From positions 16,829-80,828 of the forward strand of contig JAFLCL010000007.1 of NCBI GenBank assembly GCA_017303575.1: a stretch of 64,000 nt of DNA, given 5' to 3'. The stretch is from Deltaproteobacteria bacterium. Its GTDB lineage: Bacteria; Myxococcota_A; Polyangia; Polyangiales; Sandaracinaceae. The position numbers were made by a program, and so were the translations under genes. Shown here one piece after another: positions 15,542 through 26,768 of the stretch. The notes below the pieces were generated by a model, which was given only the letters and a program-made list of their open reading frames with translations, was not told where the DNA came from and searched no databases. Within the stretch, counting starts at the first letter, position 1, and the number at the start of each line of letters is the position of its first letter.

Positions 15542-16992
15542 TCGCGGTAGTCGGAGCCCGAGAGACCGAGGCGCTTCATCAGCGCGTGGAAGTCCGTGCG
15601 GTTGCGGCCCGCGACCCGCGCGGCGGCGCTCACGTTGCCGCCGACACGCTTGAGCAGCTCTTCCATGTACGCGCGGTCGAAGCGCTCGCGTGCCTCGCGC
15701 AGCGGTGGCAGCTCCGGCTCCGACAAGAGCGGCAGCGGCGGAGGGCTGGGCGTGGCGTCGGTGCTCTCGGTGGGGAGTGGGTTGGGCTCCTCGCGCGGGG
15801 CCCGCAGGCTCGGCGCGAGCACCGCCTGCACGTGCTGCGGACGCAGCACGCCGTTGGCGGCGAGGAGCGACGCGCCCTCGATCACGTTCGCGAGCTCGCG
15901 CACGTTGCCTGGCCAGTCGTGCGCGAGCAGCAAGCGGAGCGCCTCGGCCGACAGGTGCGGTGTGCCGAGGGAGTGTCGCGAGGCCGAGCGCGCGAGGAAG
16001 AGCTCGGCGAGCAAGGGCAGATCCTCGAGTCGCTCGCGCAGCGGAGGCATCGCGATCGGCACGACGTGCAGGCGATAGAAGAGGTCCTCGCGGAACCGAC
16101 CAGCCTCCATCTCCGCGCGCAGATCGCGGTGGGTCGCGGCGACCACGCGCACGTCGACCTCGACCGATCGCGTCGCGCCGACGGGCGTGATCTCGCGCTC
16201 CTGGAGGACACGGAGGAGCTTCACCTGGACCTGGAGCGGAGCGTCGCCGATCTCGTCGAGGAAGATCGTGCCCCCGCGCGCGGCGGCGAACAGACCGTCC
16301 TTGTCGCGCACCGCGCCGGTGAACGCGCCCCGCACGTGACCGAAGAGCTCGCTCTCGAGCAGCGGCTCCGGCAGGGCGCCGCAGTTGATGGCGAGGAACG
16401 GCGCGTTCGCGCGCGTCGAGAGCGCATGGATGCTGCGCGCCGCGAGCTCCTTGCCCGTGCCCGACTCGCCGAGCACGAGCACCGTCGCCTCCGAGGGCGC
16501 GACGCGCGCGAGCCGCTCGCGCAGCTCCGCGATCCTCTGGCTCCCGCCGAGCAGACGCTCGCCATCGGAGGTCCCGACGAGCCGGCGGAGACCGCCGACC
16601 TCGCGGCGCAGGCGCACGCGCTCGATCGCGTGGCGCACCTTCTCGAGCAGCTCGTGATCGTGGAATGGCTTGGTGAGGAAGCCGTAGGCGCCACGGCCCA
16701 TCGCGTCGACGGCGGCCTCGACGGTGCCGTGTGCGGTCAGGATGATCACCGGCAGGTCGAGCGATCGCTGCTGCACGGCGTCGAGCAGATCGAGACCGCT
16801 CTCTCCGTCGAGCCGGAGGTCGACGATCATCGCGTCGACGATCTCGCGCTCCATCAGCTCGAGCGCACCACGCGCGCTCGTCTCGACGCTCGCGCGGAAG
16901 CCGTGGTGCTCGAGGCGCAGCGCGAGGAGCTCGAGGAGATCCTCCTCGTCGTCGACCACCAACACGTGTCCCAACGACTCGCGATCGCTCAT
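15538..16992 (-). CDS. Sigma-54-dependent response regulator (NtrC family)
   Basis: 484 residues. A receiver domain (1-120) has the acidic pair DDEED near 14-18, phospho-acceptor Asp58 in MIVDLRL, and Lys in FLTKPF. The AAA+ domain (about 145-375) shows GESGTGKE (Walker A), ESELFGHVRGAFTGA with the GAFTGA loop that contacts sigma-54, and GTIFLDEIGD (Walker B). A Pro-rich linker leads to a Fis-type HTH at the C-terminus (GGNVSAAARVAGRNRTDFHALM). When phosphorylated it should open sigma-54 promoters. The kinase gene is directly upstream, so it is a cognate pair. The layout resembles GlrR/ZraR. Confidence 0.93.
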   Translation of the reverse strand: MSDRESLGHVLVVDDEEDLLELLALRLEHHGFRASVETSARGALELMEREIVDAMIVDLRLDGESGLDLLDAVQQRSLDLPVIILTAHGTVEAAVDAMGRGAYGFLTKPFHDHELLEKVRHAIERVRLRREVGGLRRLVGTSDGERLLGGSQRIAELRERLARVAPSEATVLVLGESGTGKELAARSIHALSTRANAPFLAINCGALPEPLLESELFGHVRGAFTGAVRDKDGLFAAARGGTIFLDEIGDAPLQVQVKLLRVLQEREITPVGATRSVEVDVRVVAATHRDLRAEMEAGRFREDLFYRLHVVPIAMPPLRERLEDLPLLAELFLARSASRHSLGTPHLSAEALRLLLAHDWPGNVRELANVIEGASLLAANGVLRPQHVQAVLAPSLRAPREEPNPLPTESTDATPSPPPLPLLSEPELPPLREARERFDRAYMEELLKRVGGNVSAAARVAGRNRTDFHALMKRLGLSGSDYRD

Positions 16993-17019
16993 CTCATCGT
17001 CCTCGTTCCGCGTTCGGGG

Positions 17020-18657
17020 TCATTCCTTCGCAGACGCGGGAGGCGGGCGCACGCTCGAACGTGCGCTCGCCCTCGGATCGAGCGGGATCGTCATGACGAA
17101 CCGCGCTCCGCGCTCCACCTCGGCGTCGAGGTGGAGCTCCCCGCCATGCGCCACTGCCACCTCGCGGGCGAGGGCGAGCCCGAGCCCCACGCCCACCGTC
17201 TTGGGCGATCGCGCGACCGTGCGCGTGACGAAGGGCTGGAAGATGGTGTCCCGCAGATCGACGGGCACGCCGGGGCCCTCGTCGCTCACGGTGATGCGCG
17301 CGCGCGGCGGGCTGCTCGCCTCGATCTCGCGGACGACGCGCACGACCTGCCCCGGCTTCGAGACCGACACGGCGTTGCGCACGAGGTTCGCGATCGCGCG
17401 CTCGAGCATCTCGGGATCCAGCGACGCGCGCGGCGCCTCGCCCTCTGCCTTCAGCTCCACCTCCACCTTGCCGCGAGCGTCGGCGCGCTCCTCGGCCACG
17501 GCGGTGGACACGATCTCGTCGATCGACGAGCCCTCCTTGCAGCGGAGCGCTCCGCCCGCGCGGAGGCGCGAGAAGTCGAGGAGCGTGGTGACGAGTCGCA
17601 CCTCGCGCTCACACGCGGTGCTCGCGATCGACACGACCCGCAGCTGCTTGTCGTCGAGCGTGCCCACCGCTCCGTCCGACAGGAGCGCCAGCGCCTCGCG
17701 GATCTTCGAGAGTGGGGTGCGGAGCTCGTGCGAGACGGAGGCGAGGAAGCCTTCCTTCAGCACCTCGAGCTCCGCGAGGCGCGTGCGCATCTGCTCGAGC
17801 TCGTCCGCGAGCTCCACGATCTCGGCGGGCCCCTCCGTCGTCACACGCTTCGAGAAGTCACCGCGCGCCAAGCGCTGCGCCGTGCGTGAGAGATCGGCCA
17901 GCGGCTGGCTCACCTCGCGGGCCATCGTGCGCGCGACCAGCATCGCGAGCACGAAGCCGGCGACGGCGAGGATCGCGCCGAACCACGTCGCGCGCGTGCC
18001 GATGCGTCGGACGTCCTCGTCGTGGGCGCGGGCCGCGGTGTGGAGCTCGGCGAGCCGCTCGACCCAGGCTGTGGTCAGCGTCGCGTCCAGCGATGCGCGA
18101 CGATCCTGCACGGCCATCGCCGCGCGGCACGTGTCGCCGGCGAGCACCTCGATGGCGAGCTCGTGGTAGCTGCGCGACTGGCTGACGATCGAGGCGCTCG
18201 CGTCCGGTGTCGTGGAGAGACGTCCTGCGAGCACTTCTGCGGTCGTCTCGACCTCGCGACGAAGCGCGGTCGCGTCGCCCTCTCGACACCGGGAAGGCGC
18301 GCTCCTCAGCGCCAGGTCGAGCTCCCACGCCGCCTGATGGATCGAGCCCTCGTTCGCGAGGGCGCGGAGCTCGCGCTCACCCAGATCCCGCGAGACCTGC
18401 GTCATGTGCACGAGCGAGCCGAGCACCACGAGCAAGGCGAGCGACATCACGGCGACCGGGGCCGCGTGCGAAGCGAGCAATCGAGAGACGAGTCGCATCC
18501 AGAGCCGCTTGCGGCGCGAGGGGAGCTGCGAGCGTAGCGCGCTCCTGGCGTGGGTCGGTGGCGTGTCCGTCGAGGCCGACAGTGTCGGTGCGCTCGCAGC
18601 GCGGGTGTCGTGGTCTGCCGACAGATCGTCGACGAGCGTGGGCTGTGGTGCTGGCAC
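17020..18657 (-). CDS. HAMP-domain sensor histidine kinase
   Basis: 545 residues from GTG. Membrane spans at about 65-86 and 226-244 flank a helical periplasmic region of about 140 residues with two Cys (124, 177). A HAMP domain follows, then HisKA with SHELRTP (His310) and a HATPase with N-box IANLVRNAVSVS, G1 DEGPGVP and G2 GVGLGLALA. It is the probable partner of the sigma-54 response regulator 27 nt downstream (GlrK/GlrR-like). The first 50 residues are Pro/Thr-rich; an internal ATG at 18498 (MRLVSRLL), just before the first span, is an alternative start. Confidence 0.9.
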   Translation of the reverse strand: MPAPQPTLVDDLSADHDTRAASAPTLSASTDTPPTHARSALRSQLPSRRKRLWMRLVSRLLASHAAPVAVMSLALLVVLGSLVHMTQVSRDLGERELRALANEGSIHQAAWELDLALRSAPSRCREGDATALRREVETTAEVLAGRLSTTPDASASIVSQSRSYHELAIEVLAGDTCRAAMAVQDRRASLDATLTTAWVERLAELHTAARAHDEDVRRIGTRATWFGAILAVAGFVLAMLVARTMAREVSQPLADLSRTAQRLARGDFSKRVTTEGPAEIVELADELEQMRTRLAELEVLKEGFLASVSHELRTPLSKIREALALLSDGAVGTLDDKQLRVVSIASTACEREVRLVTTLLDFSRLRAGGALRCKEGSSIDEIVSTAVAEERADARGKVEVELKAEGEAPRASLDPEMLERAIANLVRNAVSVSKPGQVVRVVREIEASSPPRARITVSDEGPGVPVDLRDTIFQPFVTRTVARSPKTVGVGLGLALAREVAVAHGGELHLDAEVERGARFVMTIPLDPRASARSSVRPPPASAKE

Positions 18658-18701
18658 GCACCGTGAAGAGCAAGCGGCGTGACGACGAACGAAGGAGCCC
18701 G

Positions 18702-19508
18702 ATGACTGCCCTGACGCCCATCCTGTCGCCGCGTGAGGTGCACGGGCGAAAGCAGATCGGGATCTGGGTCACGCTCGCGTTCTCGGCCGGCTGCGTGAAC
18801 GCCATCGCGCTCGCGGCCTGCCAGCGCTTCGTGACGCACGTGACGGGGACGCTGACGCTGCTCGGTACGGACCACACCGATCTGTGGCTCGTGCTCGAGT
18901 ACGCGTGTGTGCTCGGTTGCTTCGTGCTCGGCGCGATGGCGAGCGTGGTGTTGATCGACGGCCGACGCCTGCGGCACCGCGAGCCGTGGCCTCTGGCGCC
19001 GCTCGGCATCGTCGCGGCGATCCTCTTCGGCACCGCCATCGCGGGCGCTCTCAACGTCTTCGGTCCCTTCGGCCGCACGGTCGAGACGCCCGGAGACTTC
19101 GTGCTCCTCTCGGTGCTCGGCTTCGCGATGGGCCTCCAGAACGCCTCCATCGCGACGACGACCGGCATGATCGTGCGCACGACGCACATGACGGGCCCCG
19201 TCACCGACTTCGCTGTCGCGCTGGCCACGGCGCTCAGCGGCGGTGAGTCGACGGTCGTCGAGGCGGCGAGGCAGTCCGCCAAGATCCGCCTCTGGAAGAT
19301 CCTCGCGTTCGCGACCGGCGCGCTCGTCGGCGTGATCGCCGCGCGTTCGTTCGAGTACGGCGCGTTCCTCCTGCCGTCGGGCACGACCCTGCTCGCTGCC
19401 ACCTGGCTCCACCGCTCGCTCGGCGAGGCGCGCGCGATGCGCGCTCGCCGAGTGGAGCCTTCGTCACCGCCACCCGTGGCCGAGCGCGCCGATGCCTCCG
19501 CCGAGTGA
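18702..19508 (+). CDS. DUF1275 (YoaK-like) membrane protein
   Basis: 268 residues with about six membrane helices. Family marks include TLAFSAGCVNAIAL near the N-terminus, HVTGTLT, and AMGLQNASIATTTGMIVRTTHMTGPVTDF, the conserved DUF1275 block (GxQNA...T.MTG..TD). Function of the family is unknown; transport has been suggested. GAAGGAG six bases before the ATG supports the start. It is divergent from the two-component pair, with only 44 nt between start codons. The hydrophilic tail of about 25 residues overlaps the next small frame. Confidence 0.88.
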   Translation: MTALTPILSPREVHGRKQIGIWVTLAFSAGCVNAIALAACQRFVTHVTGTLTLLGTDHTDLWLVLEYACVLGCFVLGAMASVVLIDGRRLRHREPWPLAPLGIVAAILFGTAIAGALNVFGPFGRTVETPGDFVLLSVLGFAMGLQNASIATTTGMIVRTTHMTGPVTDFAVALATALSGGESTVVEAARQSAKIRLWKILAFATGALVGVIAARSFEYGAFLLPSGTTLLAATWLHRSLGEARAMRARRVEPSSPPPVAERADASAE

Positions 19509-19728
19509 TGGCGACGTCCCGCTGGAGAGCCCGCGCGCGACGTCGATGACATCGGCCGTCACCGTGCCGAGCACGCTCGCGGCGCTCGCGACGGCGCTCG
19601 TGATCGCGTCCGGCGCGCTGCTCGAGCGGCCCGACGGTGGCTCGTCGGGGCCCGCGCTCGGTCTCTTCGCAGTGGCGGTGACGCTCGCGCTGACGTCGCG
19701 CGTACTGGGCGCGCGCGAGCGAGCCTGA
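19492..19728 (+). CDS. Small putative membrane protein
   Basis: 78 residues, or 60 from the ATG at 19546. Two hydrophobic stretches (about 25-42 and 55-70) could be membrane spans. Third codon positions are strongly GC-biased from about the second ATG on, as in genuine genes here, which is why I keep it. It overlaps the end of the DUF1275 gene by 17 nt and ends 10 nt before the convergent GH13 gene's stop. No family recognised. Confidence 0.45.
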   Translation: MPPPSDGDVPLESPRATSMTSAVTVPSTLAALATALVIASGALLERPDGGSSGPALGLFAVAVTLALTSRVLGARERA

Positions 19729-19735
19729 TCCAACC

Positions 19736-22141
19736 TCACTCGCGCCCGAGGAACACCGCGGCGCCACCCGTGGGCAGCGTCAACGTCATGCGCGAGCCCG
19801 ACAATGTCGCCGTGCCGCTGCCTGCCACCGCCTCGAGCCGCGTCGCACGACCGCGTACCGTGGGCACCAGGCCGTCGATCGCGCGCGCGGTCACCGGGCT
19901 CGCACCACGGTGGATCGCGACGACGGCGACCGTGCCCTCGATCTCGTCGGCCCACGCGACCACGTAGAGATCGTCCTCCACGAGCAGCGGGACACGTCGC
20001 CCGCGACGCAGCGCGCTCGACTCCGCGCGCGCGCGACCGAGCGCGCCGAGGTGATCGCGCAGGGCGCTCTGATCGGATGACACCGACGTGCCGCCCATCA
20101 TCGCGACGCTGGCGAGGCCGCCGGTCCACGTCATGTCGCGGCGGTTGTCGGGATCGTTGCCCCCCGCCATCGCGATCTCGTCGCCGTAGTAGAGGAACGG
20201 GATGCCGGGCATCGCGTAGAGCGCCGTGAACGCGCGTCGGATGCGCGCGAACGCGGCGGGATCGGTGGGCGTGGTCGCGAGCGACCCGCACGATCCGCCT
20301 CCCGGCCACCGACAGTCCACGGCGGCGCTCATGGCCGCGCGGCTCGCGATGCGGTTCGAGTCGTGCGTGCCGAGGAAGCGCACGTGCAAGCCCTCGGGGC
20401 GATAGCGCGTCTCCATGTCGCGCACGACGCCCTCGAGATCGGTGAACGACATCGTGTCGGTCACGAGCCCGTACTGCATGCGGTGGTGTGAAGGGAAGTC
20501 GAACTGCCCGTCGAGCCCGTCGCTGCCGACGTACGCGTCGATCCATCCGTAGCCGTTGGGGAATGTCTCGCCGCAGCCGTAGTCCGCGCTGTCCCACTGG
20601 CCGACGGCGGTCTCGCCCACGAGGTAGAGGCGCTCACCGCCTTGCTCGAAGCGTCGGTGGAGCGCCGCGCGCAGGTTGAAGATCGAGCTCGTCTCGACGT
20701 GCTTCACCGCGTCGATGCGGAAGCCGTCGATGCCGAACGCGTCGACCCAGTGGATCGCGTCCGCGACGAACTGATCTTCGGCCTCGGGCACACGCCAGTT
20801 GATGTCGGGAAGGTACGGCGCGAACAAACAGTCGAGCGGTCGCTCGCTCCAGCCGCAGCCAGGATCCTGTCCGCACACGCAGCTCGTGCGGAACCACTCG
20901 GGGTGGGGCGCGAAGTACTCGTGCTGGGTGTGGATCTGGTTGTTGATGAGATCGAAGAGCACGCGAATGCCGCGGCGGTGCGCCTCCTCGACGAGGGCGC
21001 GCAGCGCGTCGTTGCCGCCGAAGCGAGGCTCGACGTCGCGCGCACGCGAGGGCCAGTACCCGTGGTAGCCCGCGTACTCGTGGCCGTCGTCACGACCGGG
21101 GAAATGGCCGACCGCTTGTTGGTTGATGGGCGAGAGCCACAGCACGTTCACGCCGAGCTCTTCGAAGTAGCCGCTGCGCATGACCTCGAGCACACCCTCG
21201 AGATCACCGCCGTGGAAGTCCGCCGCGTACTCGACGGGCGAGCCCTCGGGCCGGTCGTCGCCGCGATCACCGTTCGCGAACCGATCGACGACGATCATGT
21301 ACATGACCGCGTCCCGCCAGCTCCACGGTCGCGCCTCGATCCAGAACGGCAGATCCACGGGCTCCGCGTCTCGACCCATCGCGTCGCTCGCGCGCACGGC
21401 GAGGAGGTGTCGGCCGATCGGCACGTCGTTGATCGAGACCGTGTGGCGGCCTCGATCGTCGAGCCTCGCGGCCACAGGCGCGCCATCCAGCGTGAAGCGC
21501 ACGTCGCGAGGCGAGGCACCATCGCTCGCGACGCGCAGCTCGAGCTCGGTCGTGACGGAGCCGAGCGATCGCGCCGCGTCGAAGGTCGTCTCGAGCGGCG
21601 ACGTCACGACGATCTCGGGGCCGGATGCGCACGCGGGCGCGCGGAACGCCGAGTTGATGCAGCCGCCGTCGTAGCGACGCATCGTGGCCGCGGGGTCGAG
21701 GATCCACGTGTCGTCGACGATCAGCTTGTAGGCGTGGATCTCTCCCGACCGCAGGCCATCGTCCGGGCCGAGCGTGATCTCGAAGCTACCATCGCCCTCG
21801 GGATCGCTCATCGGGTGGCGCGTCCAGCCGTCGAAGTCGCCCGCGATCTCCACCCGCGAGCCGCCGCGGGCGTAGCGGAACGTCTGCTCGCAGCTACGCA
21901 CCGGCCAAGCGACCGTGCCGGCGTCGTCGGTCCATGCGTCGAGGGGCGGGCCTGCGTCGGGGCCCAGCGGGGCATCGAGGTCGGCGTCGTCCTGCGCGAC
22001 GAACGGCGCGTCGCGCCCGATCGCGTCGAGGCCTGCATCGCCCGTCTCGCCGGCCGCGCAGCCCGCCACACAGGCCATCATCGAAGCGCTCGCGACCACG
22101 ATGCCGGCGCACCGGCTGGACGCTAGACTGCGCGACTTCAT
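19736..22141 (-). CDS. GH13 alpha-amylase family lipoprotein
   Basis: 801 residues. A signal peptide ends at lipobox VAGC, followed by an Asp/Ala-rich linker. Residues about 90-170 resemble a CBM48/isoamylase-N domain (RVEIAGDFDGWTRHPM, then KLIVDDTWILDP). The GH13 barrel carries nucleophile Asp477 (GFRIDAVKH), acid/base Glu510 (LVGETAV) and transition-state Asp594 (FLGTHDSNR). It should hydrolyse alpha-1,4 (possibly alpha-1,6) glucans at the cell surface. In conserved region I the usual closing His is Gln (DLINNQ). Cys-rich loops lie near the active site. ATGs at 22156 and 22192 are alternative starts. It is divergent from the six-hairpin glycosidase gene. Confidence 0.9.
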   Translation of the reverse strand: MKSRSLASSRCAGIVVASASMMACVAGCAAGETGDAGLDAIGRDAPFVAQDDADLDAPLGPDAGPPLDAWTDDAGTVAWPVRSCEQTFRYARGGSRVEIAGDFDGWTRHPMSDPEGDGSFEITLGPDDGLRSGEIHAYKLIVDDTWILDPAATMRRYDGGCINSAFRAPACASGPEIVVTSPLETTFDAARSLGSVTTELELRVASDGASPRDVRFTLDGAPVAARLDDRGRHTVSINDVPIGRHLLAVRASDAMGRDAEPVDLPFWIEARPWSWRDAVMYMIVVDRFANGDRGDDRPEGSPVEYAADFHGGDLEGVLEVMRSGYFEELGVNVLWLSPINQQAVGHFPGRDDGHEYAGYHGYWPSRARDVEPRFGGNDALRALVEEAHRRGIRVLFDLINNQIHTQHEYFAPHPEWFRTSCVCGQDPGCGWSERPLDCLFAPYLPDINWRVPEAEDQFVADAIHWVDAFGIDGFRIDAVKHVETSSIFNLRAALHRRFEQGGERLYLVGETAVGQWDSADYGCGETFPNGYGWIDAYVGSDGLDGQFDFPSHHRMQYGLVTDTMSFTDLEGVVRDMETRYRPEGLHVRFLGTHDSNRIASRAAMSAAVDCRWPGGGSCGSLATTPTDPAAFARIRRAFTALYAMPGIPFLYYGDEIAMAGGNDPDNRRDMTWTGGLASVAMMGGTSVSSDQSALRDHLGALGRARAESSALRRGRRVPLLVEDDLYVVAWADEIEGTVAVVAIHRGASPVTARAIDGLVPTVRGRATRLEAVAGSGTATLSGSRMTLTLPTGGAAVFLGRE

Positions 22142-22209
22142 CGGCCGCCATTTCATCGGTCGACTGTGCCGTCTTCTCGCACAGACGTCCACGCGCGGAG
22201 AGACACGCC

Positions 22210-24873
22210 ATGCGATCCGATCTTCGAACGAGCTTGGCCTTCCTCGCGCTCGGCCTCACCGGCTGCGGAGGCGATCCACCGCGCATCGACGCCGCGGGCC
22301 TCGACGTCGGGGTGGACGCACCGGCGAGCGCGTTCGACGACGCGTTCGCGCCCACGCCCGACGATGCTGGCATCGACGTCACGCTCACCGACGACGCGGG
22401 CCCCACGCGCTGCCTCGCGCCGATCACCCGCGTGGACGGAAGCGAGGTGCTCGATCACGCGCTCGGGCGTGCGAGCCTCACGATCGAAGGGGACCGCGAC
22501 GCGTGCCGCCGCACCTACTCGCTGGCGAGCACCGGCATGCGACGCGACATGCTGCCCGGCTCGCCACGCCGCTTCGCGGAGCGCGAGAGCGACCCCGCGC
22601 TGCGCACCGGGCACGATCTCTTCGACGCGCTCTTCGCGCTCGCCATGGACGAGGCGCACGAGAACTCCGTCGGATCGATCGAGGACTACGCGTTCGACAT
22701 GGGCGCCGCGCTGCCGTGCCCCGAAGGTGGATGCTTCGAGACGGGGCGCCTCTGGACCTACGTGTGGACGCGCGACACCAGCTACTCCGTCGATCTCGGG
22801 CTCTCGTCGATCGATCCGCGTCGGTCGCTCAACTCGATGCTGTTCAAGCTGAGCGAGCGTCGAGGCGGTGGCGGCGAGCAGATCGTGCAGGACACGGGCA
22901 CCGGCGGCAGCTACCCGGTCTCGAGCGATCGCGTGGTGTGGGCGCTCGGCGCCGAGGCCTTGCTCGCCGAGCTCGAAGGCCCTGACTACACGAGCTTCCG
23001 CGATCGCGCGTACGGCGCGCTGTCGCGCACGATCGCGCACGATCGTGAGGTCGTGTTCGACGACGCGCGTGGTCTCTACCGCGGTGAGACGTCGTTCCTC
23101 GACTGGCGCGAGCAGACCTACCGCGCCTCGACCGCGAGCGACGTCACGCCCATCGCGGAGAGCGAGTCGCTCTCGACGAACGTGCTCCACCTCCACGCCA
23201 TCGAGCTCGCGTCACGCCTCGCGGGGGAGCGCGGCGAGAGCGTGGAGCGCGATCGGCTCGCGGCAGACGCCTCGGCGCTCCGTACCCGCATCCGCGCTGT
23301 GTTCTGGGACGACGAGCGCCGCGAGCTGCTCGCGTTCACGCCCGGCGTCCTCGATCGCGCGCCCGTGCGCCGTGTCGATCTGCTCGCGACCTCGCTCGCC
23401 ATCCTCGACGGCGTCGTCGACGAGGAGGAGGGCCGCGATGCGCTGTCGCGCTACCCGCACTTCGAGCACGGCGCCCCGGTGATCGCGCCGCAGCAACAGA
23501 GCACGGCCATCTACCACAACCGCGCACAGTGGCCGTTCGTGACGGCGTACGCGCTGCTGGCCGCGCGCAGCGTGCGACATCCAGAGGCGACCACGCACGC
23601 TGTGCACACGCTGATGCGAAGCGCTGCGCTCTCGCTCTCGAACATGGAGAACTACGAGGTGCCTTCGGGCCTGCCGTACCGCGAGGACGGGAGCTTCTCG
23701 GGCCCGGTGGTGAACTCACAGCGGCAGCTGTGGAGCGTCGCGGGCTACCTCGGCATGGTGGCGCGCGGTCTCTTCGGTGTCTCCGCGGAGCTCGATGGGC
23801 TGCACGTCGCGCCGTACCTGACGGCGGATCTCGTGCGTGAGCTCTTCGAAGGGCAGTCGGAGCTCGTGCTCGACGGATGGCCCGTGCACGGGCGACGCGT
23901 GAGCGTCGTCTTGCACCTGCCGAGCGCGCCACCCTCGGCCGGCACCGATCTGACCGTGAGCGCGGTTCGTCTGAACGGTGTGACCGCGGGCGCCGTGATC
24001 CCGTTCGCGAGCCTCGAGGACGAGAGCCGCATCGACGTGGAGCTGATCGCCTCGAGCGATTCGGGCGCGACGATCACGCGTGTGGACCCGGCCGACTACC
24101 GCGAGGTGTTCGCGCCCCGCACGCCCGTGATCGCGGGGCTCGACGTCGAGGCCGGTCACCTGCGCGTGCGCTTCGATCTGGCGAGCGAGATGGCCGCAGA
24201 CGTACGGGTGAGCGTGTACCGCGACGGCACGCGCGTGGCGACGGACCTCGGCGACGCGAGCTACCTCGATGCTGGCTGGGACGCGTCGAGCCCGCGCACG
24301 CCCTGCTATGCGATCGAGAGCTGCTTCGTCGTGAGCGGGACGTGCTCGCAGCACTCGGCGCCGGTGTGTCACTGGGGCGCGGGCAACGCGCGCATCACCA
24401 CCTACGACGCGGCGGCATTCACCTCCGTCGGCGGGACGCTGAGCACGACCCACGGGCGCCCGCACTACGAGCCGTGGGGCGATCCGGGGCACAGCCTGTC
24501 GATCACGCACACGCCGACGCAGACGGGCGATCACCTCGTCCAGCTGGTCTACGGCAACGGCGCGGGAGGTCTGACGACAGGCATCACGTGCGCGGTGAAG
24601 CGCGTCGTGGTCGAGGATCTCGCGACGAGCACGATCGTCGCGCAGGACGTGGTGGTGATGCCGCAGCTGGGCGACTGGGATCGCTGGGCCGACTCGACGA
24701 TGGCGCGCGTGCGCCTCGAGGCGGGGCACGCGTACCGGATCACGATCCGCGGCGACGACGGCACCGTGAACATGTCGAGCTTCCAGCACTTCGCGAGCTA
24801 CACGGCGGGCACGGGCGGGAGCGAGCCTTTCGCGCGCGTGAACGTCGCGACGATCCGCCTCCTCGCGCTCTGA
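22210..24873 (+). CDS. Six-hairpin glycosidase-like lipoprotein
   Basis: 887 residues. The signal peptide has lipobox LTGC, then an Asp/Ala-rich spacer. Residues about 130-600 look like an (alpha/alpha)6 barrel: WTYVWTRDTSYSVDLGL, GTGGSYPVSSDRVVWALG, FLDWREQTYRA, QQSTAIYHNRAQWPFVTAYALLAA and SGPVVNSQRQLWSVAGYLGMV are typical of amylo-alpha-1,6-glucosidase/GH63-type catalytic domains. The C-terminal 250 residues are beta-rich with two Cys pairs, probably carbohydrate-binding. GGAGAG precedes the ATG. With the divergent GH13 lipoprotein it likely forms a surface glucan-degrading pair. The exact GH family and linkage are not fixed by motifs alone. Confidence 0.7.
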   Translation: MRSDLRTSLAFLALGLTGCGGDPPRIDAAGLDVGVDAPASAFDDAFAPTPDDAGIDVTLTDDAGPTRCLAPITRVDGSEVLDHALGRASLTIEGDRDACRRTYSLASTGMRRDMLPGSPRRFAERESDPALRTGHDLFDALFALAMDEAHENSVGSIEDYAFDMGAALPCPEGGCFETGRLWTYVWTRDTSYSVDLGLSSIDPRRSLNSMLFKLSERRGGGGEQIVQDTGTGGSYPVSSDRVVWALGAEALLAELEGPDYTSFRDRAYGALSRTIAHDREVVFDDARGLYRGETSFLDWREQTYRASTASDVTPIAESESLSTNVLHLHAIELASRLAGERGESVERDRLAADASALRTRIRAVFWDDERRELLAFTPGVLDRAPVRRVDLLATSLAILDGVVDEEEGRDALSRYPHFEHGAPVIAPQQQSTAIYHNRAQWPFVTAYALLAARSVRHPEATTHAVHTLMRSAALSLSNMENYEVPSGLPYREDGSFSGPVVNSQRQLWSVAGYLGMVARGLFGVSAELDGLHVAPYLTADLVRELFEGQSELVLDGWPVHGRRVSVVLHLPSAPPSAGTDLTVSAVRLNGVTAGAVIPFASLEDESRIDVELIASSDSGATITRVDPADYREVFAPRTPVIAGLDVEAGHLRVRFDLASEMAADVRVSVYRDGTRVATDLGDASYLDAGWDASSPRTPCYAIESCFVVSGTCSQHSAPVCHWGAGNARITTYDAAAFTSVGGTLSTTHGRPHYEPWGDPGHSLSITHTPTQTGDHLVQLVYGNGAGGLTTGITCAVKRVVVEDLATSTIVAQDVVVMPQLGDWDRWADSTMARVRLEAGHAYRITIRGDDGTVNMSSFQHFASYTAGTGGSEPFARVNVATIRLLAL

Positions 24874-25097
24874 TCGGCCTGCCCGCTGTCGACTGGCACG
24901 ACGAAGGCGGTCTCTACGGCGCGTGGACCGAGGTCGTGGCCGCGAACGGTCGCGAGGTCACGCTGATCTGCGCGAACGACATGGGGTGCGGCGCGGGGCA
25001 CGTGCCGCGCGAGAACGAGCGCGGCGAGCTGCGCTGGGTCGATACGAACGGCCGACTCTCGGACGCCGTCACGATCACGGTGACGACGGCGCGCTGA
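24874..25097 (+). pseudogene. Orphan coding segment behind the glycosidase, no start codon
   Basis: About 75 codons in the minus-one frame relative to the glycosidase gene end in TGA at 25095-25097. Nearly every third base is G or C and the composition (WHDEGGLYGAWTEVV, ICANDMGCGAG, RWVDTNGRLSDAVTITV) is protein-like, so it is or recently was coding. No ATG or RBS opens it near the stop of the preceding gene; the first GTG is at 24936. It may be a C-terminal domain lost by a one-base frameshift, or the tail of a deleted gene. Confidence 0.5.
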
Positions 25098-26684
<1,587 letters not shown>

Positions 26685-26768
26685 GGCGCCGCTTGTACGG
26701 GCTCGTCCCACCGTTTTCAACGGGCCAACACGCGCGCGCTCACGCGGCCGACGTGACGGAAAGCGAAA

